The notes below the pieces were generated by a model that did not search any database, was not told the DNA's origin, and saw only the letters and a list, made by a program, of their open reading frames with translations. The position numbers and the translations under genes are program-made. Source: Pleurodeles waltl (Eukaryota; Chordata; Amphibia; Caudata; Salamandridae). From it: DNA of 64,000 bases. Location of the stretch: NCBI RefSeq assembly GCF_031143425.1, contig NC_090438.1, positions 755,931,823 to 755,995,822 on the forward strand. Reading direction: 5' to 3'. Below, one piece after another: positions 23,538 to 35,611 of this stretch. The first letter of the stretch is position 1, and each line of letters opens with the position of its first letter.

Positions 23538-23540
23538 CTT

Positions 23541-25600
23541 CTAGGTCGGATTCACCATACCCCTTATGACAATGGCTATGTTCTACTTCTGAAATGGGAG
23601 TCTCAAATTTCCCCAAGAAAGACATTGAAGGTCATGCTTCGAAACTGGGGCACCTGCAATCCATTGCTCCCTTGGATGGCATAATACTATATTGGTCTCT
23701 GTTCATATATTTTCATTTTAGTGTGCAGGGGATAGACTACCCCTTCCCCAAAGGAACGCTGTGCCTTCTCTTGCCCTACCATTTTGAGTTTGACTACGAA
23801 ATATCCTACAACATAGACTAACAAAAGGTTCCACCACATGGTTTTAGAGGTCCCCATCAGATGCTAAACAATGCAATCTTCATTCGAAAATCTTCATTGC
23901 ACAGACAATCCTAGTTGCATCAAAGACCTTCAGCTGTTAAAGGCCATTTGATGCCACCAGCTCTGTAGAGAAATGTGTCTTTCTGGGCTTTCCTTACCTC
24001 TCTCTCCCCCGCTCAGTACACACAGGAGCTGTTTGCAGTAGCCCGGAAGCCCAGAGGAACAGAAACCATCACCTGCAAGTGAGAGGACATCATTGTACTA
24101 CATTGCATGCTACAGAACAGTCCAAGTAGCAAACAAGAAGTACCTTGTGGGATCACTTTACAGTTCCATCCTCATAGGCACCTGTTTGCAGTAACTCAGG
24201 AGGATGTGAATACACCAGCCAAAAGTAAGAGTAAAATGGATTAAGCTACCGTATTTCCTTCAGCATTCAATCTTATAAAAAAGCCAAGGTAGTAGATAAA
24301 ATGTGCCTTTTTGGATGAGCGAAATGCTATCACTTTGCCCTGTAGCCAAACTATAGGCTTGCCACCCAGCCAGTAACATCTTTCATCCACTATGATGCGT
24401 TCTCTGAACAATGTCCTCAATACAGTTAGAAAACACTGCAGCCACTTACTTTCAATTCAACTTCTTCCTGTATGTTAAAAGAATGTCCAGGACATCTACC
24501 AAGACAACATTATGCTAACACCCCTGGGCATGATACACCCATTAGGAATAGAAGGAGAGCTAACATTTGCAATAAAACCCAAACCTATGTTTTGTTTCGT
24601 CATGTGTAACTATGATTGAGTGCCAAAGCAGTATGTTCCCATTGGTTGACATGAGGGATATGTTCGTCTTCCTTGTCTATGAGTCCATTACCATGGACAA
24701 AGAGTCCATTACCATGTGGACAACAGTATATGTTCATCAGTTGACAGCAATAGAATGAGAACCTACAAGGCATCCACTCGGACAATAACAGCACCTTTAA
24801 TAATTACTGTTGCGGCAGCACCTATTGGTAGGCATCACATCCTTGTCCACTGTAAGGTGATAATCTCTGCTGGACAGAATCATCACCTATTCCTGCTTTA
24901 GGGTAGAACACCTGCCTTTTGGTTGAAAGAGTACATGTCGTCTTTGTGGCCTGCCTGGCACCCTAGCTGCTATAACTGACACCACTGTGAATGTTTGAAA
25001 GCCCAAAAACTCATTTAATGTCTTCCTTATTAAGATATTTTGGGATGATGACAGGCCTTTAAATGAATGAGAAAAGATCATATTTTTGAAACTCTGGCAT
25101 TCCTGTCAGATGAAAGCACTTTGAAAGTGGGTGATGTTTAAGTTTACCTAAAGGCAAACTTTTCAACCACTACCAGCCAGAGAAGGAATCTGGGTATAGA
25201 AATAAAGAGATGTGGTCAGTTCCTTCAAATAACAGATAAATATAAACATACAAAAAAAACATATACGAGTTCCTCTATTGGTCATCTAAGCAGAGCAAGT
25301 TAAAGAATACTGGAGCATTTTATGGTGGAAACTTTTCAGGATCCTTAAACACTGACTACTGCTTATGGCAAATAATGCCTTTCTGAAAAACTCTGGGGAA
25401 GTGAAAAAGGTTTACTACCCAGAAAGCTACAGTACTCTTGTTTGGATCAGAATTAGAGACCATTGCCAAGCCTCAATACATCAGGAACATTCATGCATTA
25501 ATATGTAGTGTTCCTAAAAACTCTTTTCTAAATTGCAGCAGTACTGGGGTAGTCTCAGTGAAGATGGAGATGATGGTCTAGATTCTGTGTCAATAAATGA
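23541..25600. other. No gene seen
   Basis: Non-coding. A short local duplication (GAGTCCATTACCATG twice, about 24,681 and 24,703) is the only structure noted. Short frames have no recognisable domain. Confidence 0.4.
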
Positions 25601-25779
25601 AAAACTGCCTTGTTTTTCTTTTTTACACTACTTAGTCTATGCCCTGAGAGTGCCCTGGCTGTAGGTGTGCCAAGAGCCATCAGAAATGGTGAGCCTATCT
25701 GCACAATTAGCAAAGTTGCTGGTCATGATGGGTTTGTTAATGATTTTGAAGCTGGTATAGGCCATTAAGGTGAACCTAT

Positions 25780-26900
25780 GGAGTTCCATCAAGATAGGGG
25801 TGCTGTGAACATATTTCTTGAGGCCTTGGATGAGACATGCTGTGGCTTATTGGATGCCTGTAAGCGGAGCCAGTGTGGAGTCTCAGAGGTCATGGAGCAG
25901 AGAGTTACAAGAGTACAAGAACTTGAACAGCAGTGCTGGAGTCAGTTTCTAAAAAATCTGGTTTCACTTTCTTTACCAAAGAGAGCTGATACAATGTTGA
26001 TTATTTTTTTGTTGTTTTTTTTGCAATGTGTTCCTTGAAGGTGAGGTTAGTATACAGGATGAATCAAAAAATTTGGCATTCAGTGGAAGGTGGGGTTCAA
26101 AACTCTAAGGTTCATATCATTGAGCCAGGTTCAGACTTGTTCTTGTCAAATAACAGAAATTATATCATGGTTGGTAGAACTTCAGACGGACACTGGGGAT
26201 CAAGGTCTGGATGATATGCCAGCAGTATTTGAGATGTTGGATGTCTGAAGTAGAGAAAATGTTCAACTAAAGTTGTGCATCAAGATATATTGGCGAATCT
26301 TGAAGCTGTTATCTGTGAGTAGATCACTAAGCTGCTCCGTGTATAGGTTGAAGATGACAGGAGAGAGTATGGAGCCCCTGGGGGCTCTGCAGGAAATCAG
26401 GATCTTTTGAGACCTGGAGGTACATGCATATGAAAAAATTGGTGGTGGTTGGAAAGATAGGTGAAACAGAGAAGGACATTTTCAGTGAATCCCATTTGAG
26501 TCTTCAGGGTGCATATGAGGATTGATGGTTGACTGTGTTGAAAGCACTGAGAGGTCCACCAATATTAGGAGGCAGGGGGTCATCTCATCTGTGGTCGAGT
26601 ATATCGTCTATGATGTGTCAAGTAGCGGTCTGGATGCTTCAGCATGATGTGAAGCCAGACTGGTAGTTTTGCAGGAGATGGTTAGCATTGTCGGGATACT
26701 GGAGTTTAAAATAGACTGCTTATTTTCAATGATCATGCTGATAAATGGTAGGTGAGTGATTAGTTGGTAGTTGGTGAGGTCATCTGGGTCTAATGTTTCG
26801 TTAGAATTGGGAGGATCTGTCCTGTCTTGAGAACTTCTAGGAGGATTCTTTTAGTGTAGGAGGCATTGGCAAAGGTTAGTAGCAGTGACCTCCCCAGAGT
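25780..26900 (-). pseudogene. Decayed LINE reverse transcriptase (CR1/L2-like)
   Basis: On the minus strand, from high to low coordinate, one reads LQNYQSGFTSC (about 26,670), LVDLSVLSTQSTINPH (about 26,550, in the place of LxDLSAAFDTVNH), APRGSILSPVIFNLYTEQLS (about 26,370) and, after the lost catalytic region, an ILDTNLTFKEHIAKK-like stretch (about 26,050). The QSGFR and PxGSxLSPxxFN motifs are typical of CR1/L2-type LINEs, so this is a different lineage from the copies at 14-16 and 21-23 kb. Stops, frame changes and an apparent deletion around the YADD site make it inactive. Confidence 0.7.
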
Positions 26901-26959
26901 GAGCTTTGATAAAGGGTGAGGGTCTACAGAAAAGGGTGGGTATAGGACATGGTACAGTT

Positions 26960-28430
26960 ATAACAAGCACTGGTGGTGTTATTATTGTTAGTCAGCTTGA
27001 GACAAGACAAAATTAAGGACTCTGCAAAGAATGGCACAGTGTGAACAAGAGAGAATCTTCAGGTGATGTAAGTTAGTGTGTGTTAAGTGATTGGCACTGG
27101 ATGAATCATGGAGGCTCTACAGCTGATATATGTGATTACAGGATATGCAAGTATTGCAACCCTTTCTCCATCTACTCTGAACTAATAATTACTTAGTCAC
27201 TCCTGATATTGAAATCCCACCTCATGCTTATGTCTTCTATGAAATAGAGGAACAGGCAGATAAGAATGTGCCACACCAACATGCATCAAACTCAAGAACT
27301 TTTAATGGCAAAGATACTGGTAACCAACTAAAAATGCCCCCTTCCCAAAATACCACTATTTGACATCACAGTTATGCCCACTCACTTAGTCTACCAATCC
27401 CAACTCAGACATAAACAGCTGGAATCTGCCCAGTTCAAACATATTCTCTGATACTAACAGTACAAACGTTTCTGACAGCTTCACATCTTCCAGGAACAAA
27501 ATCCCACCACAAAAATACTGTACGTGGCCCCTCTGAGTAAAACTGTAGACCCTGCAGTTTGTCCAAAAGCCATAAAGCCATTTACCTTTTTAATAGCAGT
27601 AGACTGTCTAATTCTTCCAACATCGTATCATTGGCCGCGTTCTAGACCCACAATATAAGCCAATGTAATTCCCAGTTACCTGTCCCACTTTTCTCTTACA
27701 AAAGCGTTGAACTACAAAGAGATTTGCAGGCCTTTTTACAAAACAAAGACAGTAAAAAAGAGATGGAGGGAAATGCTTGAGTCAATCTGCATCACTGGTA
27801 ATTACTCTGGTCACATTCCATTCAACCCTATTTATCTCACCTGTGCCATCACAAACAGGGATCAGCCATATGCAATCTAAAGCTGGCCCAACCCCAGAAG
27901 GGAAAACAATATTTCTCTAAACCCGAAGGGGAAGGTCCAGCCTGAACTGTTAGGCCATGACTCACAAAGGGAGCTCAGAACAATAATTAGGGCATATGTG
28001 TGCAATCTAGTGCAATCCAGTCAACAAAAATAGGGTGCACAGAAAGGTTTGAATAAAGCCAAACCACTGCTACTTCTCTAAGTATACTACAAATAAATAA
28101 ATACATTTATTGGTGAAGCAGGAGTGCACAGCCCAGTACTGTCAGAGGATCTTACACATGTCAAAATGATATCTGCAAACGAAGCTAGTAAATAAGGTTT
28201 GCAGACCTTACAGATGAGAAAAGATAGCAAACAAACTACACCATAAAATTGTACTGAATCTCAAATATGTTTTAAGTGTGCAGCAGAGGGGAAGGGGATG
28301 CCAAATCCCTAAAAAGACAAATGGTTTATTGTGGAGCACAGGACAGTCATGATCAACTTGGAATAGCAATAAGAGATGATCAGTGATTGACCTGCAATGT
28401 TGGGTAGGCTTGAACGTCTCGGAGGGAGCA
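26960..28430. other. No gene seen
   Basis: Non-coding, with a short (AAAT)n run at about 28,091-28,105. No open frame of note. Confidence 0.4.
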
Positions 28431-28784
28431 CCTGGTGATACTTAACCTTTGTCTCTGTTTCTCTCTCTCTGGTACCTCTTCTATCTGTAGTGCTCTATGT
28501 CCCTCTTATTTCCTAGAAGAACCTTCTAATATACAGTCCTTTCTTTGCTTCTTCTCCTCCACTTCCTCTTCCTTGGATCTCTCTGTCTTTGCAGTTTCTG
28601 TTGTTTCTATCTCCTTTTCATTCTTTCCTTTCTAGCCTTCTTCCTGTGTTCACCCTGGCTCCTTTCCTCAAGAGGTAGCATTCTCACCTCAGTTTTTCTA
28701 TCGTAGGCTTTTCCCTACTGCTGGGTATTTTTCCTCTGTCCTTATATTGTCTTGTGCAGGGTTTTCTTTTTGTTTTCCTTTCCC

Positions 28785-28935
28785 CTTCTTTTCCTGTCCT
28801 CCCACTCCCCCTTGGTTCTTGTACCCTTCTCCTCCCGTCCTCCCAATCCCTCTGGGTTCTTGTTCCCTTCTCCTCCCAATCCCTCTTGGTTCTTGTTCCC
28901 TTCTCCTCCCATCCTCCCAATCCCTCTTGCACTCC
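28785..28935. repeat. Pyrimidine-rich degenerate tandem repeat
   Basis: Units of CCCTTCTCCTCCCATCCTCC followed by CAATCCCTCTTGGTTCTTGTT recur three to four times with internal deletions (about 33- and 48-bp spacing). The long minus-strand frame across it (28,684-29,307) is Arg/Lys/Glu/Gly-rich only because of this repeat. Confidence 0.7.
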
Positions 28936-29339
28936 TTTGATGGATCCCGGAATGCACCTGAGACTGCCACGCTTCTCCTGAAGCGTGGCTGGTTGGTTCG
29001 CGTTATGCCTCCTGGGATGCAGCGATGTCCGTTCCACCGTCCGCTTCCTCTTCTCCTTCTGGTTTCCGTCGGTTTTCCCCGTTCCTTCCTCCAGTGCTGC
29101 TGTTCTCCACTCCTCCGTTGTGCGTGCCTCTCCTCTCGACTGCCGCACTTTTAATCCTTTGAGGTCCCGCATAACAACTTCCTGGTCCCGCCTTTGTTGC
29201 CGGATGGGATACCTTATTGGCTTCCTCTGCATGGGGAACCGGAGCATTTGTGGCAGCGCCAGCACAAGTCGAGTTTGTGCATGGGCCACATCGTGCCAGC
29301 CCGTCACAGGAGACCTAGATAAAGGGTGAACCTTACCAA
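28936..29339. other. GC-rich non-coding stretch, possible LTR edge
   Basis: Contains an 8-bp inverted repeat around ACGCTTCTCCTGAAGCGT (28,968-28,985) and CpG-rich sequence. On the minus strand TGTGACGGGCTGG (about 29,310) could be an LTR start, but no matching end was found. Confidence 0.25.
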
Positions 29340-31686
29340 AGAAACTCAGTGACAGTTGGCCCTATAGGCTTCTGATGTCTGGGTGATCCCTGACAAAAGC
29401 ATCCCAGAACCATCTCTTCCGGGGAAGAGAGTGCACTCTTGGGTGGAGACCGCCAGTTGTGTAAGCAGCAAGGCTTGGCTTTTAGAGACGCCAAACAACA
29501 TGAAAGAAATCTAACACCAATTTGTAAACATAAATTATATTTTTATGAGTTTTTAGGCACCACGATGAACAAAATCCACCTGATGGTTCTAGAGATATAG
29601 AGTCCAAGTAAAATGTAAATCTCAGCTTTTTAGATCAAAACACAAACAGACATTTACAAGCATAAAGTATGGAAACTTTCTGAAGCTTTTAAATAGTTGT
29701 GTTTGACTACTCAGGTTCGAGGTGGGTGGCCATTTCCAAGACGAAGAAGATCAGGTGGGCCAGTAAAGAGTATCTGGGCAGTTACCTGCTCACCAAAGCA
29801 GTCTCATGACCGGTTCCACACTTTATGCAAGGACCATCATAGACTTCAATGGTGTGGTCCTGATCCTAGAGGATGCAGGATAGTGAGGATGCTGTATGAT
29901 GCTCCGGATGCTGTTTGGTCAGCGGGGTCTTCCAGGGGGTAGTCTTTGGCCCACATTTGAGGTGGGGATATTTGGTGACAGAGGTTGATGTCTCTGTGAT
30001 CTAGCAGAAGCCCAGTTAAAACTGAGCTACTGGTCTCTGGTCACAGCAGGTCCAGCGGTTCCATTTGATGAGGGCTAGTGACTGTCCTTAGTGACCAATC
30101 CGCACTCTGATGACTCTCTTGGGTCCAACCAACTTGAGTGCAACTTTTGAGCACTGAGGAGTGGTCTTTATGGCTGCATTTCAGTGGTCAGCGGTGGTTT
30201 GGTGAAAGTGGCTACTGACTGGCCACAATGGACTACTTCAGCTTTTATAGCCCTGGAGCAGGAACAGTGAGTCAGTCGACTGACTCTTGGAGTTCACCTT
30301 TTCTGTCTCGTGCTTTGCAGTGACTTTTCCATCAGCCAGCATCACAGGCACAGTCATCCCTTTGCTAGCCCATGGAAAAGAAGGTGCAGTCCTTAAGGTT
30401 GGTGCAGCAGCTCTTGCCAGATCCAGGGGTCAGCAGGACAGTCCTTCTTTGGCCCTCTCTTCAGTCCAGATTTGATCTGAGGTTCTTTGTGCCAGGGTTG
30501 CCATATTGATGCCTAGAAATTGCCCTCCGGGGATGAAGCGGTCACTAGCCAAAGGGCTACCAGGTTCTCTCCCACCTTATGACGACTTCCAGTTAGGTAT
30601 GACAGCTTAGCTATTCCAGAATGCACTATTCTGCCCACTCCTAAGAGGGCTGAACCCTCTGCTTGGTGTGGGGTGCTTGGTAGCCCACCCTAAAGGTGTG
30701 GCTACCTGTAGGCTACAGGCCCACAGAAAAAACTGTTTGGCCACTGGTTTACCCTCTTTGTTTCCGCCGCCAGCCAGTCTCCCTGAACAATAGAGCAGCT
30801 CCTCTCAGGTTTAGCTGCCGTTTGCCCATCAAAGGTGGCTTCTCCTCTGAAGCTCACCTTTTGGACCAATACTCTTCGTGGCTCTCTGAGAGAGGGAGAT
30901 AACACCTCCCTATATGGCAGGTATTTATTGTTTCTGTGCTTGGGAGTCATTAATACTCCTTTCCAGAATGGCAGGGGGCAGTCTGATGGCCAGCATCTGT
31001 GAATGACCACAGGAATAACTGGGGCAACAGAGTGGCAAACTTCTAAAATTTGCCTTCCCTTAAAAGTGGCATTAAATCCAACTTAGGCATCATGTTGGGT
31101 TTGATGGCACAATTAACTTGATACCTTGGAGTACCAACTTTATACTTGTCAATAGGGCTACTAACCTTCTACGGTAAAAATAATACTTTGGGGCTTTTAC
31201 TGCTAAGACATATGAAAATATACGTCTTATTTAATAATATACAGCACCCTGTCTTAGGGCTCAATAGTTCTAACTTAGTGGTGACTTATAAATATCATTA
31301 AGGGAGGTTTGGGCTTTGCCATAGTTTTAAATTGGAAAGTTGAATTAGCAGTTCAGTTTTTAAAACTGCATTTCCAGTCTACAGTAGCAAGCTAGGAGCC
31401 ATGTTGTGATATGTCACACTCAAGGTGGCACAGTCAGTGCTGCAGCCCTGAGAGGACACTTTAACTTACATGTACTGGGTACCTTCTGATACCATATACT
31501 AGGGACTTATAAGTTTTTTACATTATATCAATTGGGTTTAGCCAACTTATCATATGCATTGTAAAGGTTAGAACTTTTGCCCTGATGTCTGGTTAGCAGG
31601 CCTCTGTGTGCTCTCAAAGTCGAAAACCCAGCAGCATCAGTCCTAAACTTTGGGGGTGATCATGCAAAATGGGGCATTTCCTTACA
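29340..31686 (-). mobile_element. Probable LTR, minus orientation
   Basis: The high-coordinate end reads CATTTCCTTACA, so on the minus strand the LTR starts TGTAAGGAAATG, a start I associate with newt LTRs. The interior repeats the general layout of the first solo LTR (A-rich 3' part, GC-richer centre, then sequence with ACATATG and TAAGGGAGG). The low-coordinate end is not resolved and no target duplication was found (ACAAC follows the high end). No coding domain. Confidence 0.5.
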
Positions 31687-31689
31687 ACA

Positions 31690-32238
31690 ACTCCAAATTT
31701 AGTGAGCGGGGGTCCCTCTGGATAGGCTAGATATTGTCCTCCGCCATCCCTCTAAAGTCAGTCCCATCTCTCAAAGTCTAAATCAGGCCCATCGTTTTTT
31801 TCTTTCGGTCATGAGAATGGAACAAAGCCTCTCAATTCATAAGGGGCCATATGCGATTGTTATAATTATGTACAAAAGGTGTTTTATGAGTTGAAAAGTT
31901 CTTTTGACTTGTAAAAGGACTTTTCTGAATTGCAAATAAGCGGGGTCATGAAAGAAATTTCCTCCTCACATTTTCAATTTGAAAAGCAATTTATTTGATA
32001 GTCTATGACTGCAGTCGAGGTTGCAAACTACTGATGAGCTACCAACCCACACTTTGCAATGATAACTATTTTTTTTTCCAAGGGGAAGGAGTCCCCTCTG
32101 AACTCGTTTCTGTTTGGGAATCATGTGGGAACCCTCTGGGTGGGGGTGTTCGGGTGAGGGTGGCAGGGGTCTGGGAGGCAGTTGTCCAACTGAAATTTCT
32201 TTGCTGGACCGCTGGCCACACAGTATATGTCTGTTAAT
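31690..32238. other. No gene seen
   Basis: Non-coding. The overlapping frames at 31,966-32,283 and 31,995-32,237 have no domain. Confidence 0.4.
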
Positions 32239-32610
32239 CAGCCACAGATGGGGTAAATAGTAAAGTTTCCTTGCTTTTTGCATGACTGCTGGGCAAATAG
32301 TACATAACCTCTCCTGATTAGGCAGTGGCAGGATAAATTATGAAGTTTACTTGTTTTTTGCATCGCTGCCCGCCAAACAGTGCCAAATCTCTAAGATTTA
32401 GCCAGGAGCCCGCTAAATAGTCAAGTTGTTCTATTTGCATGGTCTCCAGCCAAAGACTGCAGAACTATTTAGCCAGGGGCTGGGTAAATGGTGACGTTTC
32501 TCTGCTATTTTCAAGGCCACTGTCCAAACAGTAAATACTTTCTAATATTTAGCAAGCGGCTAAGTAAATAGCAGTGAAAATTCATTATTTACCGAGCAGT
32601 CTGCTAAATA
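32239..32610. repeat. Tandem array, unit about 80 bp, 4.5 copies
   Basis: Diverged units begin near 32,239, 32,321, 32,400, 32,470 and 32,551. Each starts AG(C/G)CA(N)(G/T)(G/C), carries (G/C)TAAATAGT-like and TTTGCAT-like blocks, then CCAAACAGT- and TAA(G/T)ATTT-like blocks before the next start. There is no coding content. Divergence between units is high, so the array is old. Confidence 0.65.
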
Positions 32611-35368
32611 GCCACTGCTTTTTTTATATCTGTGTCTGAAAAGACAGCAAAAGGCAAAGCAAATATGCAGATATTTCTAGATGAAGATTCAAACCATCAG
32701 TAGCACTGTAGTATTCAAAGAAAGGTAGGGAGTGTTGAGAAAAAAACTGGAGTACAACTTTCAGTTGTGTTTTTTACTGAGAGCACCAGAACATCAAGGT
32801 GTAGTAAAGGAACTGATAGTCTGGTGGCTGCTAGCATGGTAAGACTACAGAAAGCAGCTTTTTCAGGACTAAAGGAAATCTCTTTCTGTATCTTTTTTCT
32901 TTTGGACTATACTGTTCTTTTGAATTAATGCATACACCGGCAGTAGTTTTTTACTGACACTACATCACACTGTGTTATCAGTCCCACCCGGCATTTTTTG
33001 TCTTTTCTGTAAGCAACCTTAGGAATACATGTGTTACCTCTATGCTACACACTTTTATGAATCCCGGATGGTTCACCCGAATCCTATCTTTTTAGACTGT
33101 TTCTCTCATCCACAGCTCTCATTAGTGTTGAAGGGAGATTAGCTCACACCTCGGGATTTTGGGAACTTGTGACTTCTCTCAGTCCTATCAGAGACTTCTG
33201 TCAGACAAATAGACAACAAGAAATACAGACACAACCCTGGAATATAACCTTAGTTTGGTAATTCATTCAGTGCCACCATAAAGGTTTACTGATATGAAAG
33301 AGCTACATGCTGGATGCTGCATTAATCCTGCTGCATGGGTTAACCTCTTGCAATTAATTCACTTGTTACCTTCACATGGGGTGTGTGTAGCTGTAAAAGC
33401 TTTTGGGAGGTATTACTATGTTGTATTGTGAGGTGTTTTTGTAAGAGTCATTGATTAAATCGTCAAAGAAACACAGCAGGAAATAAGTGCAAGATCTACT
33501 GGGAGGCTTTAATGTAACGCAAATTGGAAGTACTGCAAGTGGTTTGCTGAGTATGGCTAGGGGAACGCTTTGCCCCTTCTCCCCTCAGCAACAGACAGGG
33601 AACATCAAGCACTGCAAGATGAACCAGGTGCTAAATTAATCCTCATGGATTTTGGTGCCCCGAACTGGGTCTACTCAATCTGAATAAGAAATCACATTTT
33701 AGGTAAAGCACGTTAGGCTTCAAAGGAAATCGGACAAGAAATTAAAGTCAAACCATGAAGGTTTATTAAAGATTAAACAGGTTTACAGAAGGCAAAAATA
33801 TGGTTAGCATCAGCTATAACATAAGTGAATACATTTATGAGTCCACCCATTGTGATTCTTGGGACCAAGACCTTCAATGTGTACATTTCTCGATGAGACA
33901 ACACCACGCAGTGTTTACAAAAAACTCGTTTGGTTTCTCCGTTATGTGAAAGTGCAAGGTATTAAGACATTATTCTACACAGGGGTCTCCAAACTTTTCT
34001 GTAGTAAAAACTACTACTATGTTCAATAAAAATCATCCAGAGCTGCTAATATTAGAATTTTAATACTGACCACATCAGATAAGTTTACATTTTTGTTTTG
34101 AATATACTCTTTTCAGTTTTTGTAGGCTGGGCTGTACACAGGAGAGCTATTGATGGTCTACAGTTTGCATGAATGGTGCGTGTGTGCATGCAGGAAAACA
34201 GTTAAAATGACGAAATGATTCAAAGATTGAGACCAGAGTCAGGCATTTTGAAACTGAGGCCTACATTATTTATGCTCAAAATAAACACGAAATGTTTCCT
34301 CTACATGAAATGATTTTGATTTCTTTACAATTATATGTGAAATATTTGTAAGAAGTGAAAAACGTCCCCATGGGGTCGGTTAGTGCAAGATCTTTTGGGA
34401 GGCTTTAAGGTACTGTCAACTGGGAGTGCGGCGATCGGTTTGTGAGGTAAGGCCAGCTGACACCCGTCTACCCCCCCAAAAAAAAACAACCACTACCATA
34501 CCACCTAACACCTAACTTTACCACCCCTTCGTGGATGCTTGGAGACGTGGGCATCGTGATGTCTCTTTCCTGTGACAATAAACCTCACACTGGTTCTACA
34601 AACGGATAATGGCTTTCTTTACAGTTGCTTATGGATGTCTACGGGTCTACTGTTCTTCCTGTAAAAGGACCAATTCAAGTAAATTACGCGTGCGTTGTGA
34701 GCCTCCCTTTGAAGCGGAATAAAAACAAAACAGGGAAATGCCCCTCACACGCACACCGTGCTCTTTACAGCCTCACAATGGAAACCCACACCACTTCCTC
34801 CCACACGCCGTCACTTCCTCCCACATCCGTCAGTTGTCTCCACTGCTGCTGTGCTTCCCTAATGGCACACGCACCCAGCTGATAAACTCACAGTAGGTAT
34901 TCCGGGTACAAGGGTGCAAACATTCACTTAAATTGAAATCGAGTTTCATGAAACCAAAGCTACTTTTATCGTAGATGTAATTGGGAACCTCTGTGTTAAA
35001 AATAGAGCTTACTTTACCTTCCACTAAGGTATTTCAAGTAGTAAAATGTTTTCTCCTGTGGATGAATCAGCAGCCGCCACTTTGTGACTACCTGGCTACA
35101 GCTACACGGAATAATCACGGAGTATTTAATATGGGCAATTTATTACAACCAATACAGTGGAAATAAATAATGTTCAGATTCATAGATTGATAATCATATA
35201 GTGCGTGCCCACTGCGATGAACTGATGGACATGAGGCAAATCAAACAGAGAAAACGGCTTTAAAGGACCACAACAACTTCCTAGATTTTATAATTGATAT
35301 TACTTTGCCCGCCATTACGAATCCCTCTGCAGCTAAAATGTTTTTCATTTGCCCTAGCCCTTCCAGTG
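32611..35368. other. No gene seen; dispersed repeats
   Basis: A segment of about 75 bp starting GCAAGATCTACTGGGAGGCT (33,489) recurs in diverged form at 34,385 (GCAAGATCTTTTGGGAGGCT). At 33,980 CAGGGGTCTCCAAACTTTT looks like one end of a hAT-type MITE, but the other end is missing. No convincing gene. Confidence 0.4.
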
Positions 35369-35376
35369 CCTTAACT

Positions 35377-35603
35377 CAGTGGCTCCCAACCTTTTGACTT
35401 CTGTGGACCCCCACTTTATCATTACTAGAACCCGAGGATCCCCACTGAATCATTATTAGAATCTGGGGAACACCCACTGAGTCCTTACTGAAAGCCGGGG
35501 ACCGAATCTGTTAATATTATTTAATTTTCTGAGCAGGCGCGGACCCCCTGAGGAAGATTCGCAGACCCCCATGGGCCCCCAGACCACAGGTTGGGAACCA
35601 CTG
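35377..35603. mobile_element. hAT-type MITE with exact 8-bp target duplication
   Basis: The 227-bp element begins CAGTGGCTCCCAACC and ends GGTTGGGAACCACTG, terminal inverted repeats with one mismatch. CCTTAACT is duplicated exactly on both sides (35,369-35,376 and 35,604-35,611). Eight-base duplications and a CAGNGG start are hallmarks of hAT transposons. The interior is non-coding. Confidence 0.95.
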
Positions 35604-35611
35604 CCTTAACT

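Noticed and set aside
28684..29307. 207-codon minus-strand frame rich in Arg, Lys, Glu and Gly
   Set aside because: Its composition follows from the pyrimidine-rich tandem repeat on the plus strand; overlapping frames are open in all directions there and no domain is present.
30287..31010. Open frames within the 29.3-31.7 kb LTR
   Set aside because: Short, overlapping on both strands and without domain; they are LTR sequence.
33980..34160. Second hAT-type MITE
   Set aside because: Only one end (CAGGGGTCTCCAAAC) is present; the matching inverted end and a target duplication were not found.
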